A stretch of DNA of 64,000 nucleotides from Flavobacterium circumlabens (GTDB lineage: Bacteria > Bacteroidota > Bacteroidia > Flavobacteriales > Flavobacteriaceae): the NCBI RefSeq assembly GCF_004345565.1, contig NZ_SLWA01000008.1, positions 186,001-250,000 on the forward strand. Reading direction: 5' to 3'. A program made the translations under genes and the position numbers. Shown piece after piece: positions 44,702-53,820 of the stretch. Position 1 is the first letter of the stretch. Each line of letters starts with the position of its first letter. Under the pieces are notes generated by a model. The model was not told the DNA's origin. It saw nothing but the letters and a program-made list of their open reading frames with translations, and searched no databases.

Positions 44702-44762
44702 TGCTAATTAAATTCTTTTATAAGGTTTGCTGTAAACTAAAAACTGTGAATGTTTACTTTTA

Positions 44763-45638
44763 TTAATAAAGATCGTCGGTTCTTAAATTCAGGAAACGTT
44801 GTGTTGCAAAGTGCGTACTTAACCAGGTAATCAAAATCCCTAATCCTAAAACGGCCAGTAGTACCAATGCGATTAAGATTTTGTCTTCTAAAATTCCCAA
44901 TCCGGGGAAATTCGTATCTACGTAAAGTAAAAGTGCAATAAGGGCAATTATAGCCAATCCAGATCCTAACAGACCTAATTTTACACTTCGCGTTACAAAT
45001 GGTTTACGGATAAACGATTTTGTAGCACCAACCATTTGCATGGTTTTGATAATAAAACGATTGGAATGTATGGATAAACGCAGTGAACTATTGATCAGCA
45101 AAACGGCTATTACTGTTAGAAAACCACTGATAATAAGGATCCACATACTAACTTTCTTGATATTGTCATTTACCAGATTTACCAGTTGTTTGTCGTAAAC
45201 AATGTCTGAAATCATGGCATTTTTACGCAAATTACTTTCAATTTGTAAAATACTGTCCCTTTCAACATAATCTGCTTTTAGGTGAATGTCATAAGAGTTC
45301 AGTAAAGGATTTTCTCCTAAAAAAGTAAGGAAATCTTCTCCGATAATATCGGTATGTTCCTTGGCTGCTTTTTCTTTGGTAACGTAAACAAACGATCTCG
45401 CATAAGGAGCTCTTTTTAATTCGGTATTGAACGCTTTTATCACGCTGTCATTGGCTTCATTTTTAAAGAAAACCGTCATGGCGATTTTTTCTTTAAAATC
45501 ATCAGCCAGTTTTTTAGAATTTATAATGAATAATCCCAGTACTCCCAAAAGGAATAGCACCAGAAAAACACTTAATACAACCGAAAAATAAGAGGAAATT
45601 AACCTGCGCTTTTGAAATTTATCAAAGTTAGAACTCAT
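44763..45638 (-). CDS. ftsX: Cell division protein FtsX (ABC permease)
   Basis: 291 residues. N-terminal helix at about 20-40 followed by the extracytoplasmic FtsX domain (AMTVFFKNEANDSVIKAFNTEL), then three helices with the permease core (MQMVGATKSFIRKPFVTRSVKLGLLGSG). With FtsE it activates peptidoglycan hydrolases at division. FtsE is not in this window. First gene of the leftward ftsX-DUF3098-uppP-truB run. Confidence 0.93.
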   Translation of the reverse strand: MSSNFDKFQKRRLISSYFSVVLSVFLVLFLLGVLGLFIINSKKLADDFKEKIAMTVFFKNEANDSVIKAFNTELKRAPYARSFVYVTKEKAAKEHTDIIGEDFLTFLGENPLLNSYDIHLKADYVERDSILQIESNLRKNAMISDIVYDKQLVNLVNDNIKKVSMWILIISGFLTVIAVLLINSSLRLSIHSNRFIIKTMQMVGATKSFIRKPFVTRSVKLGLLGSGLAIIALIALLLYVDTNFPGLGILEDKILIALVLLAVLGLGILITWLSTHFATQRFLNLRTDDLY

Positions 45639-45748
45639 AGTTTGCTTAAATTATGTGGTAAAAATAATAAAGAATTTCTTTATTTAAAGTTAATAACGAA
45701 CTTTTATCTATAAATGTACAATTTGATATTGAATAGTAATGGTAATTT

Positions 45749-45972
45749 AACCGCAAAGTTCGCTAAGGCTTTCGCAAGGTTCACAAAGTAAAAAGAGAAT
45801 AACCACAGATTAATGGATTTACACAGATTTTAAAAATCATTTTAACCTCTTTAATCTGTTACTAAAAATATTGAACAAAGTTCGCAAAATTTTGTGCAGA
45901 TAAAGCTTTGCGGACTTCAGGTTTTGAGCGCACTACTTAAATAAAAAATCGTAGCGAGCCTTGCGGTTAAAT
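45749..45972. repeat. Intergenic repeat with AACCGCAA arms
   Basis: Outer arms TTTAACCGCAAAGTTCGCTA (45749 onward) and CCTTGCGGTTAAATT (end near 45972) are inverted to each other; between them lie CCACAGATTAATGG and ATTTTAACCTCTTTAATCTG repeat words. It overlaps the C-terminus of the small lipoprotein frame at 45917-46066. Confidence 0.6.
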
Positions 45973-46066
45973 TCTCCGGCAGAGTCCTCTTTTTGTTTTT
46001 CGGAGCATCACACATTGTACACGAAAATGCAATTATTAAAATGAGAATGTAGTTTTTGATTTTCAT
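45917..46066 (-). CDS. Candidate small lipoprotein, possibly truncated by repeat
   Basis: 49 codons from the ATG at 46066: MKIKNYILILIIAFSCTMCD gives a lipoprotein-like signal with Cys16, followed by a basic stretch (APKNKKRTL). The last 15 or so codons lie in intergenic repeat sequence, so the original protein may have been longer or the frame may be coincidental. It is a possible remnant, not a firm gene. Confidence 0.3.
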   Translation of the reverse strand: MKIKNYILILIIAFSCTMCDAPKNKKRTLPENLTARLATIFYLSSALKT

Positions 46067-46158
46067 AAAATCGGGTGTTAATTAAAGATTCAATACAGTT
46101 GTTTTTACTTAATTTGAATACCGATTTCATTATTTTATTTGTTTGCCAACGAAATACC

Positions 46159-46189
46159 TTTGGTACAATCTGTAATAAATGTAAATTTG
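46159..46189 (+). promoter_or_regulatory. Bacteroidetes-type promoter of leuS
   Basis: TTTG at 46159-46162, a 19-base spacer and TAAATTTG at 46182-46189: a full match to the -33 TTTG / -7 TAnnTTTG pattern with ideal spacing. The start point would be near 46195, giving a leader of about 118 bases. Confidence 0.7.
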
Positions 46190-46312
46190 CACTCAATTGA
46201 TTGAAGTGATAAACCTTAGAACCTTTGTCACTTTGCAACTTTGTACCTTTAAAAAAAATGACTTGAGGAAGCGAAAGCGTGACTCCGTAAAAAATAAAAA
46301 TATAAACAAGGA

Positions 46313-49300
46313 ATGAAATACAATCCGAACGAAATAGAAGCCAAATGGCAAAAATATTGGGCAGATCATCAAACTTTTGCAGCCGAAAACAATTCTGAAA
46401 AACCAAAACACTACGTACTGGATATGTTTCCGTATCCGTCTGGTGCGGGATTACACGTTGGGCATCCACTTGGGTATATTGCTTCAGACGTATATTCACG
46501 TTTCAAAAGACATCAGGGTTTCAATGTTTTGCACCCAATGGGTTACGACAGTTTCGGATTGCCGGCAGAACAATATGCCATCCAGACCGGACAGCGTCCC
46601 GAGGATACTACACGCGTAAATATTGACGGAGGAACAGATAAAGAAGGAAAAGAAATTGCCGGATACAGAAAGCAATTGGATAAAATTGGATTTTCATTTG
46701 ACTGGAGCCGTGAAGTACGTACTTCAAATCCGGATTATTACAAACATACACAATGGATTTTTATCCAGTTATTTAATTCATGGTATTGCAAGAAACAAGG
46801 AAAAGCTTTTAATATTGAGACTTTAATCCAGGTTTTTTCAGAAGAAGGAAACGTTCTGGTTGAAGCAGTCTGCGACGACAATGTTGCGGTTTTTACGGCA
46901 GAAGAATGGAATTCTTATTCCGAGGATCAAAAAGAAAAAATACTATTGCAATACAGAATGACGTATCTGGCAGAAACAGAAGTAAACTGGTGTCCCGGTT
47001 TAGGAACTGTTTTGGCAAATGACGAAATCGTAAACGGCGTTTCCGAGCGCGGCGGTTATCCTGTAATTCGTAAAAAAATGACCCAATGGAGCATGCGTAT
47101 TTCTGCCTATGCAGAACGTTTGCTGCAAGGTCTTAATGATATTGACTGGAGTGAATCTATAAAAGAATCTCAAAGAAACTGGATTGGAAAATCGGTTGGC
47201 GCAATGGTTAAGTTTAAACTTAGCGATTCGGAACTTTTTATAGAAGTATTCACCACGCGTCCTGATACAATTTTTGGCGTAACTTTTATGACTTTGGCAC
47301 CGGAACACGATCTGGTAGCTAAAATTACAACTCCGGCACAAAAAGCGGCTGTAGAAGCCTATATCGAAAAAACAGCAAAACGTTCAGAGCGTGAGCGTAT
47401 GGCTGATGTAAAAACAATTTCAGGTGTATTTACGGGAGCGTATGCCGAACATCCTTTTACGAAAGAACCAATTCCGGTTTGGATTGGCGATTACGTTTTG
47501 GCAGGTTACGGGACTGGAGCTGTAATGGCAGTTCCTTGCGGAGACGAAAGAGATTATGCTTTTGCTAATTTCTTTAAAAGTCATCCCGAGACTTCGGGAG
47601 GAATGCCGGAAATCAAAAATATCTTCGCCAATGTTGATATTTCTGAAGCGGCTTATGGTTCTAAAGATAATCTAGAAATTGCCAATTCGGATTTCTTAAA
47701 CGGTCTAAACTATAAAACGGCTACTAAAGCTGTTATTCAGGAATTAGAAAAAATAGGGCAGGGAGCCGGAAAAACCAATTACCGTTTGCGTGATGCGGTA
47801 TTTTCACGTCAGCGTTATTGGGGAGAACCTTTCCCGGTGTATTATGTAAACGGTCTTCCAAAAATGATCGATGCAAAACATTTACCGATTATTTTACCGG
47901 AAGTAGAAAAATATTTGCCAACCGAAGACGGTCTGCCTCCTTTAGGAAATGCAACTGTCTGGGCATGGGACAGTGTTCAGTGTTCAGTTGTTAGTACTCA
48001 GTTGATCGACAATGTCACTATTTTTCCACTTGAATTGAATACAATGCCAGGTTGGGCGGGAAGCTCGTGGTACTGGATGCGTTATATGGATGCGCACAAC
48101 GAAAACGAATTTGCAAGCAAAGAAGCGCTAGCCTATTGGGAAAGCGTCGATTTGTATATTGGAGGAAGCGAACACGCGACCGGACATTTATTGTATTCCC
48201 GTTTCTGGAATAAATTCTTAAAAGACAAAGGTTTTGCCCCAACCGAAGAACCCTTCAAAAAACTGATCAATCAGGGAATGATTTTGGGTACGAGTGCTTT
48301 TGTTTATAGGTTAAATATCACAAGTGTTTCGGGAGGAAGAGATAATTTTGGACAAGATACTGTTGGAGATGATCTTTATGGTAAATCTGTTTATGTTAGT
48401 TTGAAGTATTATAAGGAGTTTGTAAAATACAGAGATTTATATTATAACTCTAAGGAGTATTCTGAACTTATAAAAAATTATGGTAATTCTAATTCTGAAT
48501 TTAAAGTATATCTAGAAAGAGGTAGTAAAGTTGTTATGTTTAACGAAGAAAGTGAAATTCTAAAAGAATTGTCAAATTTATTATTTGCTAAAACTACTGC
48601 AAATACTACAAGAATTACGATTGATGAACAATCATTCAATAAATTGCACACAGATGTTTCTTTTGTGAATTCTTCAGATGAATTAGATATCGAGAAATTT
48701 AGAGTTTGGAGAGAAGATTATGCTGATGCAGTTTTTATTACAGAAGAAAACGGAAAATATATTGTAGGCCGTGAGGTCGAAAAAATGTCGAAATCAAAAT
48801 ACAATGTGGTCACTCCGGATGATATTTGTAATGAATACGGAGCCGATACATTGCGTTTGTACGAAATGTTCTTAGGGCCATTAGAACAAGCTAAACCCTG
48901 GAATACAGCCGGAATTTCCGGAGTTTTTGGTTTCCTGAAAAAGTTGTGGCGTTTGTATGTGGATGAGAATAAAGGTTTGATCGTAAACAACGACGAGCCT
49001 ACAAAAGACAACTTAAAATCATTACACAAAACCATCAAAAAAGTGGCGGAAGATATTGAGAGTTTTTCTTTCAATACCTCAGTGTCCCAGTTTATGATTT
49101 GTGTAAATGAATTGTCGGCTCAAAACTGTCATTCAAAAGCGATCTTAGAACCATTGGTGATTTTGGTTTCTCCTTATGCACCTCATATTGCAGAAGAATT
49201 ATGGTCACAATTGGGACATACAACTTCAATTGCTACGGTTGATTTTCCAGTTTTTGAAGCGAAACATTTAGTAGAAACCAATAAAGAATATCCGGTTTCT

Positions 49301-49465
49301 TTCAACGGAAAAATGCGTTTCACCATCGAATTGCCTTTGGATTTAACCGCGGCACAAATCGAGGAAATCATTATGAAAGATGAAAGAACGTTACGTCAGT
49401 TAGATGGAAAAACACCGAACAAAGTGATTATCGTTCCCGGAAAAATCATCAATTTAGTAGGGTAA
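46313..49465 (+). CDS. leuS: Leucine-tRNA ligase with large insertion before KMSKS
   Basis: 1050 residues; bacterial LeuRS is usually 810-960. Class I HVGH motif in PYPSGAGLHVGHPLGY, the editing domain with TRPDTIFGVTF, SSWYWMRYMDA and KMSKS at residues 824-828. Between LINQGMILGTSAFVYR and DVSFVNSSDELDIEKF there are about 112 residues, against roughly 15-25 in relatives as I recall them; the extra part (about residues 668-775) is rich in Tyr, Lys, Ser and Asn and visibly AT-richer. It sits where the leucine-specific domain lies. Two short segments (SHPETSGG and DSVQCSVVSTQL) look derived from intergenic repeat sequence. The reading frame is intact, so it is probably functional. Confidence 0.95.
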   Translation: MKYNPNEIEAKWQKYWADHQTFAAENNSEKPKHYVLDMFPYPSGAGLHVGHPLGYIASDVYSRFKRHQGFNVLHPMGYDSFGLPAEQYAIQTGQRPEDTTRVNIDGGTDKEGKEIAGYRKQLDKIGFSFDWSREVRTSNPDYYKHTQWIFIQLFNSWYCKKQGKAFNIETLIQVFSEEGNVLVEAVCDDNVAVFTAEEWNSYSEDQKEKILLQYRMTYLAETEVNWCPGLGTVLANDEIVNGVSERGGYPVIRKKMTQWSMRISAYAERLLQGLNDIDWSESIKESQRNWIGKSVGAMVKFKLSDSELFIEVFTTRPDTIFGVTFMTLAPEHDLVAKITTPAQKAAVEAYIEKTAKRSERERMADVKTISGVFTGAYAEHPFTKEPIPVWIGDYVLAGYGTGAVMAVPCGDERDYAFANFFKSHPETSGGMPEIKNIFANVDISEAAYGSKDNLEIANSDFLNGLNYKTATKAVIQELEKIGQGAGKTNYRLRDAVFSRQRYWGEPFPVYYVNGLPKMIDAKHLPIILPEVEKYLPTEDGLPPLGNATVWAWDSVQCSVVSTQLIDNVTIFPLELNTMPGWAGSSWYWMRYMDAHNENEFASKEALAYWESVDLYIGGSEHATGHLLYSRFWNKFLKDKGFAPTEEPFKKLINQGMILGTSAFVYRLNITSVSGGRDNFGQDTVGDDLYGKSVYVSLKYYKEFVKYRDLYYNSKEYSELIKNYGNSNSEFKVYLERGSKVVMFNEESEILKELSNLLFAKTTANTTRITIDEQSFNKLHTDVSFVNSSDELDIEKFRVWREDYADAVFITEENGKYIVGREVEKMSKSKYNVVTPDDICNEYGADTLRLYEMFLGPLEQAKPWNTAGISGVFGFLKKLWRLYVDENKGLIVNNDEPTKDNLKSLHKTIKKVAEDIESFSFNTSVSQFMICVNELSAQNCHSKAILEPLVILVSPYAPHIAEELWSQLGHTTSIATVDFPVFEAKHLVETNKEYPVSFNGKMRFTIELPLDLTAAQIEEIIMKDERTLRQLDGKTPNKVIIVPGKIINLVG

Positions 49466-49485
49466 CCGAATACAGTTCAAATAAA

Positions 49486-49528
49486 AAAATCCAAATTCCA
49501 ATTCTTGTTGGGATTTGGATTTTTTTTG
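49486..49528 (+). terminator. Terminator of leuS
   Basis: Stem AATCCAAATTCCAA/TTGGGATTTGGATT with one mismatch and loop TTCTTG, followed by eight Ts. Located 20 bases after the leuS stop. Confidence 0.85.
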
Positions 49529-49733
49529 TTTATAATTTTTACACTTCGAATACCCGAACTTTACGGGTTATTTGTTAAATCTATGTTTAATTGTATGCCT
49601 GAATTCAATGTATTTGAAAGACGCGCTATATATTTACGCACTTAATTGAAAAAGAGTTGAAATTTGTAATATTTTGATTCTTCCGGCATCCAAAAGGCGA
49701 ATTTGATTCAGTAACCATTTAAAATTATCAAAA

Positions 49734-50585
49734 ATGAAAAAGCATATCTTCTTAGTTGTCGCATTATTATTTTCAGCGCTGTGTTTAAATGTTTTTGCGC
49801 AGACAAAATCATATCCGTTTGAGGTTGTTAAATCAGGAAAAGGAAAACAATCTATTTTATTTATTCCTGGTTTTGCCTCTTCTGGGGAGGTCTGGAATGA
49901 TACAAAAGCCAATTTCGAAAAAAGTTTTACCTGTTATACTTTAACAATGGCTGGTTTTGCCGGAGTACCTCCACAAGCCAATGCTTCTTTTAAAAATTGG
50001 GAAGAGGCGATTGTTAGCTATATTCAGGATCATAAAATCGTAAAACCAATTATTATCGGACATAGTATGGGTGGCGGACTGGCCCTGGCAATTGCTGCAG
50101 ATTATCCGGATTTGGCTGATCGAATTGTTGTAGTAGATGCGGTGCCGTGCCTGGCTGCGCTGATGGATTCTTCTTTCAAAGCAAAAGAAAATAATGATTG
50201 TGCACCGATGATTGCTGCAATGATGAGTCTGACCGATCAGGAATTTCATGACAATCAAAAGAAATATCTCCCTAAACTGACCGCAGATGCTACTAAGCAT
50301 GAATTATTGCTGGGATGGAGTACAAAATCAGACCGAAAAACTTTTGGTGAAATGTACTGCGATTTCTCCAATACCGATTTAAGGGATAAGATCGCAACGG
50401 TAAAATGTCCGGCCTTGGTTTTGCTGGAATCTTATTTTGTAAACCTTAAACCTGCCATCGAAGAGCAGTATAAAAAATTAAAACCTGCCAATCTTCAATA
50501 CGCGACTAAAGGATTGCATTTTATTATGTATGATGATAAAGATTTTTATTTTAAACATCTGAACAACTTTATAAAAGTTAAATAA
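49734..50585 (+). CDS. Exported alpha/beta hydrolase
   Basis: 283 residues with a signal peptide (MKKHIFLVVALLFSALCLNVFAQ). Motifs: ILFIPGFASSGEVW (oxyanion region), nucleophile elbow IIGHSMGGGLAL, a C-terminal His in KGLHFIMYD. The acid residue is uncertain. Likely a periplasmic esterase or lipase-like hydrolase. Substrate unknown. Apparently monocistronic. Confidence 0.85.
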   Translation: MKKHIFLVVALLFSALCLNVFAQTKSYPFEVVKSGKGKQSILFIPGFASSGEVWNDTKANFEKSFTCYTLTMAGFAGVPPQANASFKNWEEAIVSYIQDHKIVKPIIIGHSMGGGLALAIAADYPDLADRIVVVDAVPCLAALMDSSFKAKENNDCAPMIAAMMSLTDQEFHDNQKKYLPKLTADATKHELLLGWSTKSDRKTFGEMYCDFSNTDLRDKIATVKCPALVLLESYFVNLKPAIEEQYKKLKPANLQYATKGLHFIMYDDKDFYFKHLNNFIKVK

Positions 50586-50714
50586 TGGAGTTTTAAAACC
50601 AGTCTTTTAGCTTCAAGTTACCTGGATCTGAAATGTCATTTTGGCATTTTGTTAAAGTGGTTCAGAAATTGCTGTTTGTTTCGTAACTTTAAATTCAATC
50701 AAAAAAATAAAGAT

Positions 50715-51401
50715 ATGGGAGGTGAATATTTAATTCTTGCCGGAGCTATTATGTTATTCAGCTGGATGGTAAGTTCAAAGCTAAAAAGTAAATTCGAATT
50801 ATATTCTAAATTGCAATTGAAAAACGGTATGAGCGGTGCCGAAATTGCAGAAAAAATGCTCGCTGATAACGGAATTACGGATGTGCGTGTTATTTCGACT
50901 CCGGGACAGTTAACGGATCATTATAATCCGGGAGATAAAACGGTAAATTTAAGTGAGGCAGTTTATAATCATCGTAATGCCGCTGCGGCTGCGGTCGCCG
51001 CACACGAATGTGGTCATGCCGTACAGCATTCGATAGGGTATGAATGGCTGACAATGCGTTCTAAATTAGTGCCAATTGTAAATGTAGCCTCCAGCTACAT
51101 GCAATGGATTTTATTAGCAGGAATTCTGATGATCCGTACTTTTCCACAATTGCTGCTTATCGGGATCGTTATTTTTGCGGCAACGACTTTGTTTTCTATA
51201 ATTACTTTACCCGTAGAGTACGATGCCAGTAATCGTGCGCTCGCCTGGCTCGAAAATAAACACATGCTGACACAGGAAGAACAGGCAGGAGCAAAAGATG
51301 CTTTAAAATGGGCTGCAAGGACGTATGTTGTGGCTGCCATCGGATCGATTGCCACGTTGTTGTACTATATTTCGATTTATTCAGGAAGCAGGAGGAATTA
51401 A
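50715..51401 (+). CDS. Zinc metallopeptidase, YugP family
   Basis: 228 residues from the ATG at 50715, which starts directly at the first membrane helix (GGEYLILAGAIMLFSWMV). Zinc motif VAAHECGHAVQHSIGY (HExxH), preceded by NPGDKTVNLSEAVYNHRNAAA, and two or three more helices (about 134-175 and 205-225). The family is related to CAAX-type or M48-like membrane proteases; the substrate is unknown. The peptidase motif probably faces the cytoplasmic side, as inferred from helix placement. Confidence 0.9.
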   Translation: MGGEYLILAGAIMLFSWMVSSKLKSKFELYSKLQLKNGMSGAEIAEKMLADNGITDVRVISTPGQLTDHYNPGDKTVNLSEAVYNHRNAAAAAVAAHECGHAVQHSIGYEWLTMRSKLVPIVNVASSYMQWILLAGILMIRTFPQLLLIGIVIFAATTLFSIITLPVEYDASNRALAWLENKHMLTQEEQAGAKDALKWAARTYVVAAIGSIATLLYYISIYSGSRRN

Positions 51402-51453
51402 TTAGATAATTAGATAATGTGTCAATTAGATAATTAGATATTTTGATAATTTT

Positions 51454-51488
51454 AATCCGACAGGTTTTGCAGCCTGTCGGATTTTTTT
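51454..51488. terminator. Terminator between convergent metallopeptidase and Lrp genes
   Basis: Stem AATCCGACAGG/CCTGTCGGATT with an 8-base loop and a T run. Outer flanks also hold inverted repeats with TTAGATAATGTGTCAATTAG and its mirror, making an extended palindrome over about 150 bases. Confidence 0.85.
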
Positions 51489-51564
51489 GTTTAAGGACTA
51501 TCTAATGGACTCATTGTCTAAATTATCTCATTGACACATTATCTAATTATCCCATTATCAAATT

Positions 51565-52035
51565 TTAAAGCTGAATCTGCCTGTCAATCTGCTGATCCAG
51601 CGAGATAAAGGTTTCTGTTCGTGAAACGCCTTCTATAGCTTGTATTTTGGTGTTTAAAAGCTGCATTAAGTGTTCGTTGTCGCGACAGATAATTTTTATC
51701 AGAACAGACCAGTTTCCTGTGGTGTAATGACATTCTAAAACCTCGGGGATTTTTTTCAGGTCTTTTACGGCTTCAGAGTTTCGGGAAGCTTTGTCCAGGT
51801 AAACGCCAATGAAAGCCATGGTGTTGTATCCTAAAACTTTTGGGTTAACCGTAAATTTAGAACCTGAAATTACACCTGATTGTTCCAGTTTCTTCAGACG
51901 CTGATGAATCGCGGCTCCTGAAATGCCTATTTTATTGGCAATTTGTAAAATAGGTTTTCGGGCATCATCCATTAAATAACGAAGGATTTCCTTATCGATA
52001 CCGTCAATTTCGATCAGAAGAGAGTTGATTTTCAT
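51565..52035 (-). CDS. Lrp/AsnC family transcriptional regulator
   Basis: 156 residues. N-terminal winged helix-turn-helix (IDKEILRYLMDDARKPILQIANKIGISGAAIHQRLKKLEQSGVI) and the C-terminal RAM/AsnC ligand-binding domain (YNTMAFIGVYLD...VLECHYTTGNWSVLIKIICRD). Members respond to amino acids. The operator is unknown. Confidence 0.94.
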   Translation of the reverse strand: MKINSLLIEIDGIDKEILRYLMDDARKPILQIANKIGISGAAIHQRLKKLEQSGVISGSKFTVNPKVLGYNTMAFIGVYLDKASRNSEAVKDLKKIPEVLECHYTTGNWSVLIKIICRDNEHLMQLLNTKIQAIEGVSRTETFISLDQQIDRQIQL

Positions 52036-52136
52036 AAGAGTTGATATTTGAAACTAATTCTGGTAATTTGGTTTAGAATAGAAATCAAATTTAAGGATAA
52101 AACTTTTAATTGAATAGGAAGTTGCCTCTTTTAAAT

Positions 52137-52165
52137 CTTTGTCAAAGTTTTAAACTTTGACAAAG
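52137..52165. repeat. Perfect palindrome CTTTGTCAAAG...CTTTGACAAAG
   Basis: 29-base sequence whose two halves CTTTGTCAAAGTTT and AAACTTTGACAAAG are exact mirror arms around one central T. Lies between the Lrp gene start and the repeat cluster upstream. Could be a binding site or a repeat; no second copy seen in the window. Confidence 0.6.
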
Positions 52166-52201
52166 ATGGAGAACGGTATACAGAGGAATTGCTTTAAATC
52201 A

Positions 52202-52264
52202 AAAATTCCAAATCCCAACAGTTAAAGTTGGAATTTGGAATTTTAATCCCGATAGCTATCGGGA
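52202..52264. terminator. Terminator-like hairpin followed by an 18-bp palindrome
   Basis: Stem AAAATTCCAAATCCCAAC/GTTGGAATTTGGAATTTT (one mismatch, 52202-52244) immediately followed by the exact TCCCGATAGCTATCGGGA palindrome (52247-52264) also found at 23745. In leftward sense it lies just past the hemD stop. Confidence 0.75.
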
Positions 52265-52281
52265 TGTATTTTCTAAAAGGA

Positions 52282-53031
52282 TTATTTTCCTTTATTGGCT
52301 TCACTGATGTATTTTTCCAAAGCCATGGTCATGGAAGGAGTTTCAGGAGTTGGAGCAAGAATATCTATTCTTAATCCATAATCTAAAGCTTCTTTTTGAG
52401 TGGTGCTTCCAAAAACAGCAATTCGGGTTTCGTTTTGTTTGAAATCCGGGAAATTCTTAAACAAAGATTTTATTCCTGTTGGACTAAAAAAGGCTAAGAC
52501 ATCATAATAAACATCTGCCAAATCTGATAAGTCACTCATTACGGTTTTGTAAAAAATGGCCTGAGTCCAGTCTACTTTCAAATTATTTAAAGTAATAGGA
52601 GCATCTGCATTTAACTGATCAGAAGCGGGAAGCAAGAACTTTTCGTCTTTGTATTTTTTAATTAATGGAGATAAATCTGCAAAATCTTTTGCACCTACAT
52701 AAATTTTACGCTTTCTGTACACTACATATTTCTGCAGGTAAAAGGCAACTGCTTCAGATTGGCAAAAATATTTCAATCCTTCAGGTACTTTATAGCGCAT
52801 TTCATCCGCCACTCTGAAAAAATGATCTACTGCATTTCTGCTTGTCAAAATAATCGCAGTGTAATGATTAATATCGATTTTTTGTAATCGAATCTCTTTT
52901 GCGTTAACCCCCTCCACATGAATAAATGGTCTGAAATCAATTTTTATTTTGTGTTTTTGTTGGAGCTCAAAGTAAGGAGAATTTTCCACTTTAGGTTCAG
53001 GCTGTGACACCAAAATTGTTTTCACTTTCAT
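52282..53031 (-). CDS. hemD: Uroporphyrinogen-III synthase
   Basis: 249 residues with the HemD fold: ILVSQPEPKVENSPYFELQQK at the start, ILTSRNAVDHFFRV in domain 2 and DVLAFFSPTGIKSLFKNF (the S-P-TG motif) in the second half. Low similarity is normal for this enzyme. Converts hydroxymethylbilane to uroporphyrinogen III for heme. Starts 15 bases after the DUF4271 gene, so both are probably co-transcribed. Confidence 0.88.
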   Translation of the reverse strand: MKVKTILVSQPEPKVENSPYFELQQKHKIKIDFRPFIHVEGVNAKEIRLQKIDINHYTAIILTSRNAVDHFFRVADEMRYKVPEGLKYFCQSEAVAFYLQKYVVYRKRKIYVGAKDFADLSPLIKKYKDEKFLLPASDQLNADAPITLNNLKVDWTQAIFYKTVMSDLSDLADVYYDVLAFFSPTGIKSLFKNFPDFKQNETRIAVFGSTTQKEALDYGLRIDILAPTPETPSMTMALEKYISEANKGK

Positions 53032-53046
53032 ATTATAAAACTTTTA

Positions 53047-53715
53047 CTAAGCCGCCTCTTTTGTAATCCAATAATACATGAAATAATAAGGGGCTATTTC
53101 AAGAGCGCAAAGATATAAAATAAAATAAAATAACTTACTGATTATTACATTTTGATACGTTTTAATCGAAATAAAGTATGAGAATAGACTTATACATAGT
53201 GAAACACCGATGATTGCTAGCGGTACACTTTTCGGAATATTGTCATAATAAAACAAAACAGCATTAAAAGGAAGGATTAAAACGCCAATATAGGTTCTGT
53301 ATGTTGCTTTTTGTAAGTTAAGAAGGTCTATAAATTCTTCAATGTTGAATGAAGTTGCAACGATTTTTTCGATTAAATATTTTGCTAGAATAAAATAAAG
53401 TAAAAATGTGGCAATCTGAATAAACAAAATCCAGTCTGTTTTTGAGGCATATCCAAAAATATGCATCGTAAGCTGAATGAAAAAGGAAAACGAAATAATT
53501 TGTACAAAAAACAAACCTACGATGAAACTGCCTTTCAGATTACTGGTGTCACGATAGATTTTAGCGTATTTATCTGAAAAAATAAGCTTGCTAAATTCGC
53601 TAAATCTAGCTTCGTATGCTGATTTAGTAACGGCAACAAGGCCAAAGGCCAACACAAATAAAAGTGTCGCCCAATCTTTGTTTTCGAAAATACGGGGATG
53701 AAGTTGTTCAATCAT
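53047..53715 (-). CDS. DUF4271 membrane protein
   Basis: 222 residues with about six membrane helices (TLLFVLAFGLVAVTKS, GSFIVGLFFVQIISFSFFIQL, ILFIQIATFLLYFILAKYLI and others). DUF4271 is a Bacteroidota family usually found next to hemD, as here. Function unknown. Its start has a TAATTTTG -7-like element upstream at 53723-53730. Confidence 0.85.
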   Translation of the reverse strand: MIEQLHPRIFENKDWATLLFVLAFGLVAVTKSAYEARFSEFSKLIFSDKYAKIYRDTSNLKGSFIVGLFFVQIISFSFFIQLTMHIFGYASKTDWILFIQIATFLLYFILAKYLIEKIVATSFNIEEFIDLLNLQKATYRTYIGVLILPFNAVLFYYDNIPKSVPLAIIGVSLCISLFSYFISIKTYQNVIISKLFYFILYLCALEIAPYYFMYYWITKEAA

Positions 53716-53722
53716 AACGCTG

Positions 53723-53730
53723 CAAAATTA
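53723..53730 (-). promoter_or_regulatory. Candidate -7 element for the DUF4271-hemD unit
   Basis: Leftward TAATTTTG, 8 bases before the DUF4271 start, matches TAnnTTTG. A TTG occurs further upstream but with only 14 bases spacing, so the -33 part is weak. It would give an extremely short leader. Confidence 0.4.
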
Positions 53731-53792
53731 GTAATTTTTTATATCAATACTTTTATTATAAATTTATTATGAATCAAATGCCATAAAAAGTT

Positions 53793-53800
53793 TACTTTTG
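53793..53800 (+). promoter_or_regulatory. Candidate -7 element for the glycosyltransferase-pyrC unit
   Basis: Rightward TACTTTTG, 21 bases before the ATG at 53821. Matches TAnnTTTG. No convincing -33 TTTG. Confidence 0.4.
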
Positions 53801-53820
53801 CGGTGAAATTACCCAGCAAA

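Noticed and set aside
46008..46499. 163-codon leftward open frame over the leuS start
   Set aside because: Largely antisense to conserved LeuRS codons and to the leuS promoter; no protein-like pattern.
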